Origin: Tupaia tana
Lineage: Eukaryota > Chordata > Mammalia > Scandentia > Tupaiidae
DNA length: 64,000 bases
Direction of reading: 5' to 3'
NCBI GenBank assembly: GCA_026018925.1
Contig: JAKSZU010000009.1
Span: 74,558,041-74,622,040 of the forward strand
The position numbers and the translations under genes are program-made. This document shows, piece by piece, positions 31,701 through 43,670 of the stretch. Position 1 is the stretch's first letter. Every line of letters begins with the position of its first letter. The notes beneath the pieces are model-generated. The model saw only the letters and a program-made list of their open reading frames with translations. It made no database searches and was not told the DNA's origin.

Positions 31701-32600
31701 ATTATGGAAACTCGTGTCCTCATTGTCATTGGCTTCCATGAATCTTTTGATTTCAGTCTTTATTTCATCAGTAGTTCTGGAGTTATTCAGGAGTAGGTTA
31801 TTTAGTTTCCATGTATTGGAGTGTTTTTGAGGATTTCTCTTGAAATTAAAGTCAAGTTTGATTTCATCATGGTCAGAGAAGATGCTGGGTATAGTTTCTG
31901 TGTCTTTCAATCTGTAGAGGCTTACTTTGTGCCCTATGATATGGTCAATCTTCAAAAAGGTTCCATGTCGAGGTGAGAAAAAAGTGGTTTTTGAATGGAA
32001 GGTTCTATAGATGTCTGTTAAGTCCATTTGATTTATGGTATCATTTAAATCCTTTATCTCTTTATCTATTTTTTCTCTAGATTTTCTGTCCTCAGTGGAT
32101 AGTGCAGTGTTGAGGTCTCCAACAATTAGTGTATTGCAGTCTATCTCCCCTTTTACATCTAACAGTCTTTCCTTCATGTATTTGAGGGCGCCTGTGTTTG
32201 GCACATAGATATTTATAAGCATTATATCTTCTTGGTCTATTGATCCTTTTACTACAATATATTGCCCTTCTTTGTCTCTTCAAACAGTTTTTGTTTTAAA
32301 GCCTATTTTGTCAGAAATTAGTACCACAACTTCAGCTCTTTTTTGGTTCCCATTTACATGGAAAACCTTTTCCAACCCTTCACTTTCAGTCTACTTATGT
32401 CTTTATGCATGAGGTGGGTTTCCTGTAGGCAACGGATAGAGGCTTTCTGTTTTTTTTTTTTTTTTTTTTTTTTTTTTATCCATTCAGCTATTCTGTGTCT
32501 CTTGATTGGAGAATTTAATCCATTAACATTCACTGTTATCATTTATGTTACTGGATCTGTCCTGACCTTTAAGTTGGCCACTGTCTTAGCTGCCTTTTAT
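28780..32600 (-). pseudogene. L1 ORF2 (copy A): endonuclease and reverse transcriptase, decayed
   Basis: ORF2p nicks target DNA and reverse-transcribes L1 RNA at the nick. The AP-like endonuclease is visible at 32542-31494 in pieces: CLQETHL, GDLNTALS, FSPRHGTFLKIDHIIGH and SDHDEIKLDF. The RT domain includes [15 protein letters not shown] and the catalytic box [12 protein letters not shown] within 30631-30122, so the YXDD-type Asp pair is intact as FADD. The C-terminal region ends near 28783. A run of about 27 T (32450-32476) lies in the endonuclease N-terminus, expanding a Lys-codon run. Several frame changes prevent a full product. Confidence 0.85.
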
Positions 32601-32639
32601 TTTTTTGTTTCTGTCTGTTAATTCTTTAGTTTTCCTTGA

Positions 32640-33550
32640 ACAGTACTTTCTTCAGTGTTTCTTGATGAGCTAGTCTGGTTTTGACAAATTCTTTTCTTTG
32701 TGTGTGTTTGTGTTTATGACAAGATTTTATTCTTTTTTTTTTACCCTATATAGGATAATCTTGCAGGATGTAATAATCTTGGTTTAAATTGTTTCTCTCT
32801 TAACACTTTCAATACATCTTCCCATTCTTTCCTTGCTTGCATTGTTTCCGTTAAGAGGTCTGGTGTTAGCCTGATTGGATGACCTTTGTAAGTCACTTCT
32901 TGTTCCTGTCTTGTCAGTTTTAGTATCATATCTTTATCTGTGGTCTTGGACTGTCTGGCTAATGTGTGCATTGGGGAAGATCTTCTGGGCTTGAGTATAC
33001 TTAGAGTCTTTTGTATTTCTTGGATCCGGATGCTTGAGTGCCTCTCTAGACTTGGGAAATTTTCTTCCAGGATTTCATGGAATAGGTTTTCCATGCCATT
33101 ATTAGTTTCTTCACCTTGTGGGATGCCAATTATTCTGATGTTTGAGTGTCTTATGGAATCTAGTATTTCTCGTATATTAACCTCCTTTTTTTTGTTGTTG
33201 TTTTCTCTATCCTCTTGGTGGCTTTTTGTAGGTCAGACGTTTTATCTTCTACATCGGATATTAGATCTTCTACATGGCCTAATCGACTTTTAATACTTTC
33301 AAGAGAGTTTTTGATTTTCTATATTACAGACTTTATCTCTTATAGCTCCATATGATTTTTTCTCAGAGTGTCCATTTCTTCTTTCATATTGTGGATGGAC
33401 TTCCAAGTCTCCTGTAGTTCATTATTTCTGTTTCAACTCATAGAATTTGTTCACCATGAATGTTCTAAATTCTTTCTCTGACATTTTGGTAACATCCTCA
33501 GATTTTGTGAGAGATGGAGAGGATTTACTCTGTTCCTTTGATGGAGACAT
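32640..33550 (-). pseudogene. L1 ORF1 (copy A), decayed
   Basis: The start is placed at the minus-strand ATG 33550-33548 because the reading then matches other ORF1 N-termini (MSPSKEQS). Coiled coil, RRM-like and C-terminal domains follow in order, the last as the open segment 33094-32741 (NFPSLERHSSIRIQEIQKTL and IRLTPDLLTETMQARKEWED). At the codon where three other copies have TGA, this copy has CGA (33172-33170). Other stops are present. Confidence 0.75.
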
Positions 33551-33959
33551 AGTTCCTTCTTTATTCAGACCTGAGGCTCTTCTACTTTTAGTCTTTGGAA
33601 GATGTAGTCACTTCTGAATAACTCTTAAGAGAACATTTCTTTGACTAGGAGTAACTGTATTTCCCTTTTGCTGTGAATTGATGTGTGCAGAAGTCTCTCT
33701 TCTTTTGTTTTTCGCAATGTGGTCTCAAGAGGTGTACTATATTCAGGTGTCTGAAGAGTGCTATCTTCATATTCACAGGTGGTTCAGTACGGTGGAGGAT
33801 CCTGGGGAAACTTACAATACTAGGGAATTTTCTAACTGTGATTCTAGATCTGTCTAATCCCTCTGGTAGGGTGCAGTATATGGAAGAGAAGATAATGTAA
33901 GAGGAAAGAAAAGAGTATAAAGGAGGATAAAGAAAAAGTCATGCACCATGCAATTTCAC

Positions 33960-34208
33960 CAGGGGCCTAGAGATGGAATTGGAGGGCTCCTGCAGAGCAA
34001 GGGCCAGTCTGAGGAACAAGGGAGAGGAGGGTATTAAAAAAACAAAAAGGAAGGGCAAAGAAAAAATAATAAAACCCTGCTTACCTTTCTAGCGCATGGG
34101 GTTCTGGTCTTGGGAGCCTGGAAGTGGGGCAGGAACAGTGGTGCCCCTGCCTCAGTTTCCCTTGCTGGCTAGGACCCTAGAGATAGAACTGGAGGGCTCC
34201 TGCCTTAA
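33960..34208 (-). promoter_or_regulatory. L1 5' UTR tandem monomers (copy A, ~205-bp period)
   Basis: CCTAGAGATGGAATTGGAGG at 33967 recurs as CCTAGAGATAGAACTGGAGG at 34172, giving a period of about 205 bp. The outer unit is partial. Such repeated units form the promoter in mouse-type L1s; promoter function here is inference. Confidence 0.7.
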
Positions 34209-34221
34209 TTTTACTTATTCT

Positions 34222-34700
34222 AAGAAAGGTTATTTTTGAAAGTTGATATCCACCTCTAACATGTATTTAATATAATCATGTATTTTCCAAGCAGACTTTT
34301 ATGTCAAAACATAACTATGAATATCACTTAAAAGACCTAAAGTTATATGGCATTATTTTGTATTTTATATTATATCTTTGGTATTTACATTTGCTTGGCC
34401 ATGCTTAAATTCACATATTAAATTATCCTCTAGTCCTATATAAAAACTATTCAATTTAAAATAAAAGTAGGAGCTCTGGGAAACATTTTGTGTTCATTTA
34501 TATTACTGGAGAGTTTAATGTGTTTATATTAGTCACCACATTCCATGTGGTTTAACACTATGGAAAAAGATGTTAAGAAAAATTTTCAGAGTACACTTCC
34601 TGGTGGTACTTTCTTTCTTCATGTTTGATCAAATATGAGTTTTCATAGGGCCACAAGTTGTATAATAATAACAATAATTAAAATAACAGCAAATTTTAGT
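34222..34700. other. Unrecognised sequence
   Basis: A/T-rich with no supported feature. Confidence 0.5.
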
Positions 34701-34713
34701 AAACAATTTTGAA

Positions 34714-34981
34714 ATTTTTTTTTTCTTTGGAGAGATTTTCGCTATAGGGCATGTGCACTCGCCAGACAGACAGAGAGAGACATAGAGACAGAAAGCGAGA
34801 AATCAACCCCCAGGGGGGATGGTCACGCCGCAATCCCTTCTCCTCCATTCTCCTCTCAGGATCTTGGTCACACACGCACACGTGCCCAGCGTGAGTTTTA
34901 AGCCACCGGGTCCGGGACGCAAACCGCAGTCAACTACGTGGGAGTCCAGCGACATAACCACTACGCTAACTGCTGGTTCCC
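34714..34981 (-). mobile_element. tRNA-derived SINE, antisense, with 13-bp TSD
   Basis: AAACAATTTTGAA at 34701-34713 and 34982-34994 flank it. GGAACC type; the tail side reads TTTTCGCTATAGGGC, a variant shared with the copy at 14325. Confidence 0.95.
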
Positions 34982-34994
34982 AAACAATTTTGAA

Positions 34995-35547
34995 TTTTAA
35001 AATGAGCTTAACCTATATTTAGAGTTATAATATAGTTCTTGGAAAATGTAATTGTTTAAAATTAGTAAGAGGACTAGCTTGAATATTTACAAACCAATGG
35101 CAGAAATATTGAACAGCTGGGAATGTTCTTGTAACTCATAAAATTTATTTATATATTTCCCATTGTTTATATCCTTGCTGATTATTAAAGTATTAAATAT
35201 GGAAGAAAAGACACTGCCTGAGATACACCTAACTTGACTACATCAGTTAGCTATTGGAGATCTTATAAAGGAGCTATACAAGCTCAAATCTTCCACTATA
35301 CTGAGTATATTTATACACACATTTACATTAAACAGTAATTAAACCTTTGAACAGAAAGCCTCCCTTTTGTAATCCTAGTAGGTGTGACTATGGTTAGCCA
35401 GATTGTAGCTTGCCATGGGAAATAAATTTCGTAGACAATTTAAGCAAAGTCAAGAATTCTCTAAAATTCTTCCAACCAATAACATTAAAAAGAAGCTAGA
35501 ATTTTGAAACTAGAATTTAAAACATTATGCAGTAGAAGACAGCTTTG
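34995..35547. other. Unrecognised sequence
   Basis: Nothing identified on either strand. Confidence 0.5.
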
Positions 35548-35777
35548 TCTTCTTTTTTTTGATTGTGCATAAGGCATGTGTACTTGCCAGTGTGATAAAT
35601 CACCCCCTAAGAGATATGACTACACTGTAATACCTTTTCTCCACTCTCATCCTAAAATTTTGGACATGCACACACATGAAACCAGTGTGAATCTCAATCC
35701 ACCAGGTCCAGGACTTGAACCATTTTTGGCCATGTGAGAGTCCAGTGTCTCAACCACCAAGCCATCTGCTGGTCCTG
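35548..35777 (-). mobile_element. Old SINE, antisense
   Basis: GATTGTGCATAAGGCATGTGTAC, AAATCACCCCCTAAGAGATAT and CATCTGCTGGTCCTG identify it. The GAGAGACAGAGAG block has been lost. Confidence 0.8.
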
Positions 35778-38465
35778 AACTGTCTTAAGTGTCTATATGT
35801 ACACAAATCTGTCCTGAGAAATACTAACAGAAATAAGCTAAGCTAGAGAAACATACCATCTAATTGCTCTCTGTTTAAAAGTGCAAAGATTTTCTCTTTT
35901 TCCCATCTATTTATTTATTATCATCATAATTTTGTTTATATTACATTGTATCACAGATAACTTTGCAGTGTATTACATTTCTTTTTTCCAGAAGGAATAT
36001 CATGCATATCACTCAATACAGAGACATTAAAATCCCGATTTCATCATCCAATAGCTTTTCATTTTTTCCCTTATTATTATTATTATTATTTCAATTATTT
36101 TTTAAATAGTCAATCACTATTTATCATTTTGCTTGTAAAAAGACTTTGCCCAACATGAAATACATCTCAGACCAATCCAGTTGAGAATACTATGCATGTC
36201 ATCATCAACAGGTAATAAACTACATCTGTGTCCTACTAATGTCAGGGCTTTATATTTGTTCTCTTGCTATCTTTCTCTATCCTCTTCTCTTCTCCCACCC
36301 CATTCCACACTGTCTTACCATCGTTAACTATTTTCACTGCTTTTATGTCCTCCAATATTCGTTCTCTAAAATAGAGTGCAGAGAGTCGGTATATATTAAG
36401 TGGATACATACAATATCTTTCTTTCATATCTTGGCTTACTTCAATGAGATCCTCCATATCTGACCACTTTCTATCAAATGCCAGGGGCTTTTTTTTTTAT
36501 GGCTGAGTAGTATTTCATAGAGTGTATGTGCCACACTTTTTCAATCCATTAATCAGTTTGTGGACATTTAGATTGGTTCCATGTCCTCTGAGTAGATACC
36601 CAGAAGTAGGATTGGTAGATCAAATGGTAGTTCTACTTGTAGATTTTTGAGGAAACTCCATATTGTTCTCCACAGTGGCTGAACTAGATTATTCACACCA
36701 AGAGTGTAGGAAAGTTCCCTTTTCTCCAAATTCCCGCCAACACACCACTTTTTATATTTTTAATCTTGCCATTCTGACAGGGCTTAGGTGGTATCTCATT
36801 GTGGTTTTTATCTGCATCTCCCTTATGATGAGCAATGTTGAGCATTTCCTCATATGTTTTTTGGCTGTCTGTATGTCTTCCTTAGAGAGATTTTTGTTCA
36901 GCTCATTTTCCCATCTTTTAATTGGATGAATCATTTGTTTTCCATGTAAGGTGCTTGAGTTCCCTGTGCATTCCGGTTGTCAGTACCTCATCTGAGATAT
37001 ATTTTACAAAAATATTCTCCCATTCTGAGGGTTGCCAATTCACACTTGTTACTGTATTCTTTGCTGTGCTGAAATTGCTTAGTCTGATATAGTCCCACTT
37101 GTCTTAGGGATTATTGCCTGTGCTTTGGGAGTCTTATTTAAGAAGTCTTTGCCTACTCCAGTTCTCCAAGAGTTTTCCCAGCATTTTGCATAAGCAGTTT
37201 TATTGTTTGAGGTCTTAAGATCTTTGAATCATTCTGAGTTGATTTTTGTTAATGGTGAAAGATGGGGGTTTAGTTTCATCTTGCTGCAGGTGGATACCCA
37301 GTTTTTCAGTACCATTTACTAAAGAGGTTTTCCTTTTCCCAGTGGGTTGACTGATATTCTTAGTCAAAAATCAGTTAACTGTAAATTTTAGGGGTTATTT
37401 CTGGGGTCTCTATTCTATTTCATTGATCTACATGTTCGTTTTTGTGCCAATACCATGCTGTTTTGATGATCACAGTCTTATAGTATATCTTTGGGTCAGG
37501 GAGAGATATGCCTCCCACTCCACTCTTCTTGTGCAGGATTTCTTTGGCAATACCAGGCCTTTTATGATTCCAGACAAATTCTATTATTGTCTTTTCTAGA
37601 TCTTTGAAGAATATTTCTGGTATTCTGATTGGAATTGCATTAAACATCTAGATTAATTCAGGTAGAATTGCCATTTTGATTATGGTAATTCTTCCAGTCC
37701 AAGAACATGGGAAGTCCTTCCACTTTTTATGTCACATTCAATATATTTGTTTAAGATTTTCATAGTTTTCTTTATAAAGGTCTTTGACTTCCTTAGCTAG
37801 GTTTATCCCTAGGTATCTTATACATCTTATGGCTACAGGGAAAGGGATTCCTTTCTTCAACTCTACATCGCTCAACTTGTACATATATAGACATGCTATA
37901 AATTTTTGGATGTTGCTTTTATATCCTGCCACTTTACTATATTTACTTATTACTTCAAGAAACTTTTTCATGGAGACCTTTAGGTCTTCTAAGTATACCA
38001 TTATGTCATCTGTGAATAAAGATATTTTCAACTCTTCTTTGCCTATGCAAATGCCTTTATAGTGTTCTCTTTTCCGATTGCATTAGCTAAGACTTTCAGC
38101 ACTATATTAAAGGGTAGTTGAGAAAGTAGGCATCCTTTTCTAGTACCAGTTTTCAGCGAAAAAGATTTTAGATTTTCCCCATTCAGTAGAATGTTAGCTG
38201 TAGGTTTTTCATAGATGGTTTTATTGTGTTGAGAAATGACACTTCTATACCAATCTTACTGAGGATCTTAAACATGAAAGGATGTTATATTTTGTCAAAT
38301 GCTTTCTCTGCATTGATTGAAATGCATTTTCTTTCTGTTAATATAGTGTATAATATTTATGGTCTTGTGTATGCTGAACCACCTTTGCTTCCCTGGAATA
38401 AAGCCTACATGGTCGTGATGAATAATCTTTGTTATATGTTGTTGGATATGATTTGCTAGTATCTT

Positions 38466-38797
38466 TTCCTTTTTCTTTTCTTTTCTTTTCTTTCTTTTCT
38501 TTTCTTTTCTTTTCTTTTCTTTTCTTTTCTTTTCTTTCTTTTCTTTTCTTGGAGAGGTTTTTGCTATAGGGCACGTGCACTCGCCAGACAGAGAGAGACA
38601 GAGAGAGAGAAAGCGAGAAATCACCCCCCAGGGGGGATGGCCACGACGCAATCCCTTCTCCATTCTCCTCTCGGGATCTTGGGCACGCACGCACATGCAC
38701 CCAGCATGAGTTTTAAGCCACTGGCTCTGGGACGTGAACTGTGGTCGACTATGTGGGAGTCCAGCGACATAGCCATTACGCTAACTGCTGGTCCCCC
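38466..38797 (-). mobile_element. tRNA-derived SINE, antisense, in L1 ORF2, with (TTTTC)n tail
   Basis: Flanks ATGATTTGCTAGTATCTT (38448-38465) and ATGATTTGCGAATATCTT (38798-38815) match at 16 of 18 bases. The tail is a (TTTTC)n array to about 38548. Young GGACC-type body. Confidence 0.95.
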
Positions 38798-40041
38798 ATG
38801 ATTTGCGAATATCTTGTTGAAAATTTTCACATCTATATTCATCAATGATATTGGTCTTTAGTTTTCCTTTTTAGTCATGTCCTTATCTGTTTTCGGAATG
38901 AGGATGATGGAGTCTTCATAAAACGAATTTGGAAAGTTTCCCTCCTTTTGAATCTTTAGAAATAATTTGAATAGGATAGGGATTAACTCTTCCTTAAAAG
39001 TTTTGTAGAATTCAGAAGTGAAACCATCTGGACCTGGGCTTATTTTTTTGTCAGGAGGTTATTTATACTGATTCAATTTCATGGCTTTTTATGGGACTAT
39101 TCAGGTTTTCTATGTCCTCCTGATTCAATCTTGGTAGATTATATGCATCTAGTAATTTATCCATCTCCTCCAAGTTATCTTGTTTGTTGGCGTATAGTGG
39201 CTCATAGTATCCTCTAATGATAGCTTGTATTTCTACTATTTCTGTTGTAATATTGCCTGTTTCATCACATATTTGATTTATGTGGTTTCTTTCTTTCTTC
39301 TTATCAGTCTAGCCAATGGTGTGTTGATCCTGTTAATCTTTTCAAGGAACCAGCTTTTATTCTCATTTATTTTCTGTATGGTTTGTTTAAATTCTATTTC
39401 ATTTATTTCTGTTCAAATCTTTTTATATTTCCTTTCACCTGGCATTTTGTTGTTGTTGTGTTTTTCCAATTCCCTGAGACATGATGTTAGGTTATATATT
39501 TGTCATCTTTCCATCCTTTTCTTATGTGCACTAATTGCTATGAATTTCCCTCTTATGACGCTTTTGCCATATCCCATAGATTATGAAAACGTGTGTACTC
39601 ATTATCATTTGTTTCCATAAATTTTTGATTTCAGGCTTAATTTATTCAGTTGTTAAGAAGTCATTCTGAAGTATGTTGATCAGTTTCCATGTCTTTGTGT
39701 ATTTTCGAGGATTTTTCTTGAAATTAATCTTGAATTTAATTCCATCATGGCCAGAGAAGATGCTGGATACAGTTTCCATTCTTTTGAATCTGTAAAGGCT
39801 TGATTTGTGTCCTAACATATGGTCAATCTTTGAAAAGGTTCCATGCCGGGGTGAGAATAATGTATATGTTGTGGACTTAGGGTGGAAAGTTCTATAGATA
39901 TCTATTGAGCCCATTTGATTTATAGTATCATTTAGATTATGTATCTCTCCGTTTATTTTCTGCCTAGAATATCTCTCTAAAGGAGATCATGGGGTGTCAA
40001 GATCCCCAACAATTATGATATTTCTCCCTATCTCTCCTTTT

Positions 40042-40295
40042 TTTTTTGGTAGAGATTTTTGCTTTAGGGCGTGTGCACTCCCCAGAAAGACAGAAACAGA
40101 GACAGAAAGTGAAAAATCACTACCCAGGGGGGATGACCACTCCACAGTCCCTTTTCTTCCAGTCTCCTCTTGGTATCTTGGGCATGCATGCACAAGCGAC
40201 CGGCATGAGTTTAAGCCACCTGGTCCAGGACTTGAAACCCAGTTGACTACATGGGATTCCAGAAACATAGCCAATACGCCAATTGCTGGTCCTAA
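40042..40295 (-). mobile_element. tRNA-derived SINE, antisense, in L1 ORF2
   Basis: Identical CCTATCTCTCCTTTT at 40027-40041 and 40296-40310 (15 bp). The body has a CACTACCCAGGGGGGATGACC block and CAATTGCTGGTCC at the 5' side. Confidence 0.93.
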
Positions 40296-40759
40296 CCTAT
40301 CTCTCCTTTTAGCTCCAGCAGTTTTTCCTTCACATATTTAGGTGCTCCTGAGTTGGGTGCATAGATATTTAAAAATGTTATGTCTTCTTGCTTGATTACT
40401 ACATTTACTATTATATAATGCCCTTCTTTCTCTCTTCTTACAGTCTTTGACTTGAAGTCTATTTTCTCTGAAATCAATATCGCTACTGCAGCCCTTTTTT
40501 GATTTCCATTTGCATGGAATATCTTTTTCCAGCTCTTCATATTTAGTCTATGCATTTTTTATCCATAAGGTGAGTTTTTTGTAGGCAACAGATAGAGGGT
40601 TTCTAGTTTTTTTTTGTTGTTGTTGTTTGTTTGTTTGTTTGTTTTTTTCCATTCAGTCAGTCTATGTCTCTTAATTGGAGAATTTAATCTATTGACATTC
40701 AATGTTATTGATATTTCTGGACCTGTTCCTAGCATTAAATGAGACATTTTCTAGGTAGC

Positions 40760-41770
40760 TTTTTTTCTCTTGTAACTGTCCGTCTGACTTTTTAGTTTTC
40801 CTGGTATAGCACTCCCTTTAAAACCTCTTGAAGAGCTAGTCTGGATTTGGTAAATTCCTTCAGATTTTGTTTCTCTGAGAATGTTTTTTATCTTTTTTTC
40901 TCCATATGAAAGATAATCTTGCTGGGTATAGTATTCTTGGTTGAAATTGGTTTTCATTCAACACTTTTACTATATTTCTCCATTCTTTCATTGTCTGTAT
41001 TGGTTCTTCCGAGAGGTCCAATGTTAGCCTGATGGGGTGACCTTCGTAAGTAACTTGACATTTCCCTCTTGCCAACTTTAGTATCTTTTCTTTGTCTGTT
41101 GTTTTTGCCAATATGGCTATAATGTGCCTTGGAGAGTATCTTCTTGGGTTGATTCTACTTGGCGTCCTATGTATTTCGTGGGCCTGGATATTTGAATGCC
41201 TTTCTAGGTTTGGAAAGTTTTCTTTCAGGATTTCATGAAATATATTATCAATGCCTTTATTATTTTCTTCCTCTTCTGGGATACCAATTATCCGGATGTT
41301 GGGGCATTTGATGGTATCCAGTATTGTTCATATATTATCCTCATTTTTCATGGTTGTTTTCTCAATCTTCTTGATACTTTTTTCTAGGTAAGATGTTTAG
41401 TCTTCTACATTCGAGATTCAATCTCTGCCTAATCTTATCTACTTTTATTACTTTCAAGGGGGTTTGATTTCCTGTATCACATTCTTCAACCTTAGAAGTT
41501 CCATCTGGTTCTTGTGTAAGGTGTCTATGTCTTGTTTCAAATCATGAAAGGACTTTCTCATGTCCTAGAGCTCATTGTCTCTTTTCTCTTCCATCTTAGT
41601 TTGGTCACTACAAATATTCTGAATTCCTTATCTGACATGTCCACAACGTCCATTGCATTGACTGTAGGTGATGTGGGTTTGATGATTTCCCTTGGGAGAG
41701 AGGCCTTTTATTGGTTGTTCAATTTTCTTGAACCTCTACAATTCTTCTTGATCATCTGGTCATCTATATG
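40760..41770 (-). pseudogene. L1 ORF1 (copy B), decayed
   Basis: Minus-strand reading shows the N-terminal KGLSPKGNHQTHIT-like region near 41690, a coiled coil, and the RRM/C-terminal part at 41111-40860 (VTYEGHPIRLTLDLSEEPIQ, then NVKVLNE-type sequence). A TGA occurs at 41330-41328 at the same codon as in two other ORF1 copies in this window. ORF1p would bind L1 RNA as a trimer in the cytoplasm. Confidence 0.75.
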
Positions 41771-41999
41771 TTCTTTCCTAACTTATTCAAGGTAACTCTG
41801 AATGTTAAAAGGTGTGTAGGATTAGAAATTTGGTGATTTCTCTTCCTGTCTGCCTACCTGTTGCTCACTAGTACCATGCACTGTTGTCACTGGTCCTGGG
41901 TGAACCAAAGTCCTCCCTGTTTCTAAAGAATGGTGAGCCTCCAACTAATAAGCTACACCTCAAGAGCAAAGAAGAAATCACGCAGAGCATTTTGTGCCA

Positions 42000-42263
42000 T
42001 GTGCTATTCAAAACATGGAAATTCTGAGAGTCCAAAGGCAAATGGAGAAGAGGCGGAGGATGAGTGATGGGTCCTGGTCAATAGGGCTTGCAGCCACTGG
42101 CAGCCTGGTTTCCGGTACTGCCGCTGGCTTGATCCAGTCTCCATATGGCTGGGGAGGGGTGCAAGTTCATCTTAAAGTCCTACAAAACCAGCCTGAAGTT
42201 CAGAGATGAGTAGGGGTGGGGATGAGTGATGGGTACCCGCCCAAAAATTCAAACATTTTTCTA
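42000..42263 (-). promoter_or_regulatory. L1 5' UTR monomer region (copy B)
   Basis: On the reverse strand this aligns with 47190-47520 of the sense L1 (shared AGAGTCCAAAGGCAA, GCAGCCTGGT, GTTCATCTTAA). About one and a half units are present, against two in the other copy. Confidence 0.65.
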
Positions 42264-42273
42264 TTCTCTTTTT

Positions 42274-42616
42274 AAATACAAGCATTGAACACATACAAAA
42301 AATTCATTTCATATATACTTTTTGTATGTTTATATATTATTTTAAACTACATATTATTAGTTATATAATATTTAAACATTATTTATAATTTATATACACA
42401 ACATGTTATACATGCACATGTCCATGTTTGTGTATAAATTATGGAAAATTTGTTACTCTTTTCATGATAATTATGTATATATTACTTGTACTTTGTTGTT
42501 CACCCACTCCTTTGATATATATTATAGCCACTGCCATATAATAAAATCTCAATTACTATTTGTTAAATAAGTAAATTTTTTAAAATGACAGAGGCTGGAG
42601 ATATATAAGTGTTATT
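42274..42616. other. Unrecognised A/T-rich sequence
   Basis: Very A/T-rich (for example 42300-42400). No feature is supported. Confidence 0.5.
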
Positions 42617-42720
42617 GAGGTCAGCAGATGGCATAGTTGCTACATTGCTGGATTTCCACATGGCCAATAAGAGTTTTCATCTTGAATCTGGCAGCTTGAA
42701 ACTCACACTGATGTGTCTCC
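42617..42720 (+). mobile_element. SINE 5' half, sense, truncated
   Basis: GGTCAGCAGATGGCATAGTTGC to GGCAGCTTGAAACTCACACTG covers only the tRNA-like part. L1 3' UTR sequence follows directly. Confidence 0.7.
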
Positions 42721-43203
42721 ACTTAGCATATAACAACAGTCCACAATTTCTGGTGAAAACTGAAAGATTAGAGGACATAGAAGAATTAAAAATGGTTATG
42801 GATACTGGAGATAATGTGGGAAATGGGGGGAAAAAGGGGGGGGAGAGTGTAAGAAAAAATTAAGGATGAAAACAGAGAGGCAAGACATTTATAGGACACA
42901 GAAAAGGATAATTATCTGTTGATGATAATCTGCTTTGTATCTTCATTGGACTGGTGTGAAGTGTTTTTATGTTGGGTAAATTCAATTTATATGCCAAGTG
43001 ATGTGTACTTATTAAATATATGAAAAAGAAGAAAAAATAGCATAGAGGATAAGCATGGATACTAAACTGTAGGGGGAGGGGTGTGTAGTGGGGGAACAGA
43101 AGGGAAGGGCTCTGGAAATAAAGTATGCATGCTAGGAAAAACCATGTTGCAAGCTGTAAAGATATACAATAAAAAATAAATAAAATAAAATATTTTTAAA
43201 ATA
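42721..43203 (+). mobile_element. L1 / HAL1-like 3' UTR fragment
   Basis: 42740-43020 resembles the L1 3' UTR (CAGAGAGGCAAGACATTTATAGG, then TTCATTGGACTGGTGTGAAG). 43030-43200 (AGCATAGAGGATAAGCATGGATAC, GGGGGAGGGG, then an A-rich end) resembles the HAL1-like 3' UTR at 50190-50448. Two tails in succession suggest two events or a dimeric 3' end. Confidence 0.55.
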
Positions 43204-43215
43204 AAGAAAGAAACT

Positions 43216-43493
43216 TGGGACCAGCAGTTGGCATAATGGCTATGTCGCTGGACTTCCATGTAGCTGACTGCAGTTGAGTCCTGGACCCGGTGGCTTAAGC
43301 TCACTATGGGTACATGTGCATACATGCCCAAGATCCCAAGAGGAGAATGGAGGAGAAGGGATTGTGGTGTGGCCATCCTTCTTGGGAGGTGATTTCTTGC
43401 TTTCTGTCTCTTGTCTCTCTCTGTCTTTCTGGTGAACGCATGTGCCCTATAGCAAAAAACCTCTCCAAAAAAATTAAATAAATAAAAAGAAAG
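43216..43493 (+). mobile_element. tRNA-derived SINE, sense, with 12-bp TSD
   Basis: AAGAAAGAAACT at 43204-43215 and 43494-43505. It starts GGGACCAGCAGTTGGCATAATGG and ends in CCTCTCC plus AAATTAAATAAATAAAAAG. Confidence 0.9.
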
Positions 43494-43505
43494 AAGAAAG
43501 AAACT

Positions 43506-43670
43506 CATGTCAAGTGTGTGTGGTGTGCCTACAATACTGAAAAGACAATAGAGAAGGAATTGTGGTGTGGCCATCCCCCAAGGGGGTGATTTTTCACTTT
43601 CCCTCTTGCTGTCTCTGTCTCTCTTTCTTCAGTGACTGCATAGTCCCTACAACAAAAACCTAAAGAAGAA
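43506..43670 (+). mobile_element. SINE 3' half, sense
   Basis: The block GGATTGTGGTG-like AAGGAATTGTGGTGTGGCCA, CCCCCAAGGGGGTGATTT and CTACAACAAAAACCT identify the 3' part of the SINE. The tRNA-like head is missing. Confidence 0.7.

Larger units (their letters stand above)
28400..34208 (-). mobile_element. Full-length antisense L1 (copy A)
   Basis: Perfect 13-bp TSDs (28387-28399 and 34209-34221) bracket a complete L1 read on the minus strand: 5' UTR with two tandem monomers (34208 to about 33560), ORF1, ORF2, 3' UTR and a tail rich in A and CA (T/TG on this strand, 28400-28470). Both ORFs carry stops and frameshifts. Its 5' UTR is related to that of the L1 starting at 61291. Confidence 0.92.
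36400..40730 (-). pseudogene. L1 ORF2 (copy B), decayed and split by SINEs
   Basis: Minus-strand pieces read in order: endonuclease (NVNRLNSPIKRHRLTEWKK near 40700, then SFYRFKRMETVSSIFSGHDG, with the normal S-D-H changed to S-G-H near 39750), RT with the catalytic box changed from FADD to FTDD (within 38031-37738), and the C-terminal domain to about 36450. SINEs sit within the endonuclease and the RT. A T/G-rich homopolymer expansion (40609-40648) lies in the endonuclease N-terminus. Confidence 0.8.
35902..42263 (-). mobile_element. Full-length antisense L1 (copy B) with two SINE insertions
   Basis: Minus-strand order: 5' UTR (42263 to about 41770), ORF1, ORF2, 3' UTR, and a tail represented by TATTTATTTATTATCATCATAA. 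TTCTCTTTTT at 35892-35901 and 42264-42273 is a possible 10-bp TSD but is low-complexity. Its 5' UTR and ORFs are closest to those of the sense L1 at 47101-55471. SINEs interrupt it at 38466-38797 and 40042-40295. Confidence 0.85.

Noticed and set aside
39225-39620. Plus-strand frame of 131 codons rich in Phe, Leu and Ile resembling a membrane protein
   Set aside because: It is the complement of L1 ORF2 coding sequence (copy B). Antisense of Lys/Asn/Glu-rich ORF2 regularly looks hydrophobic.
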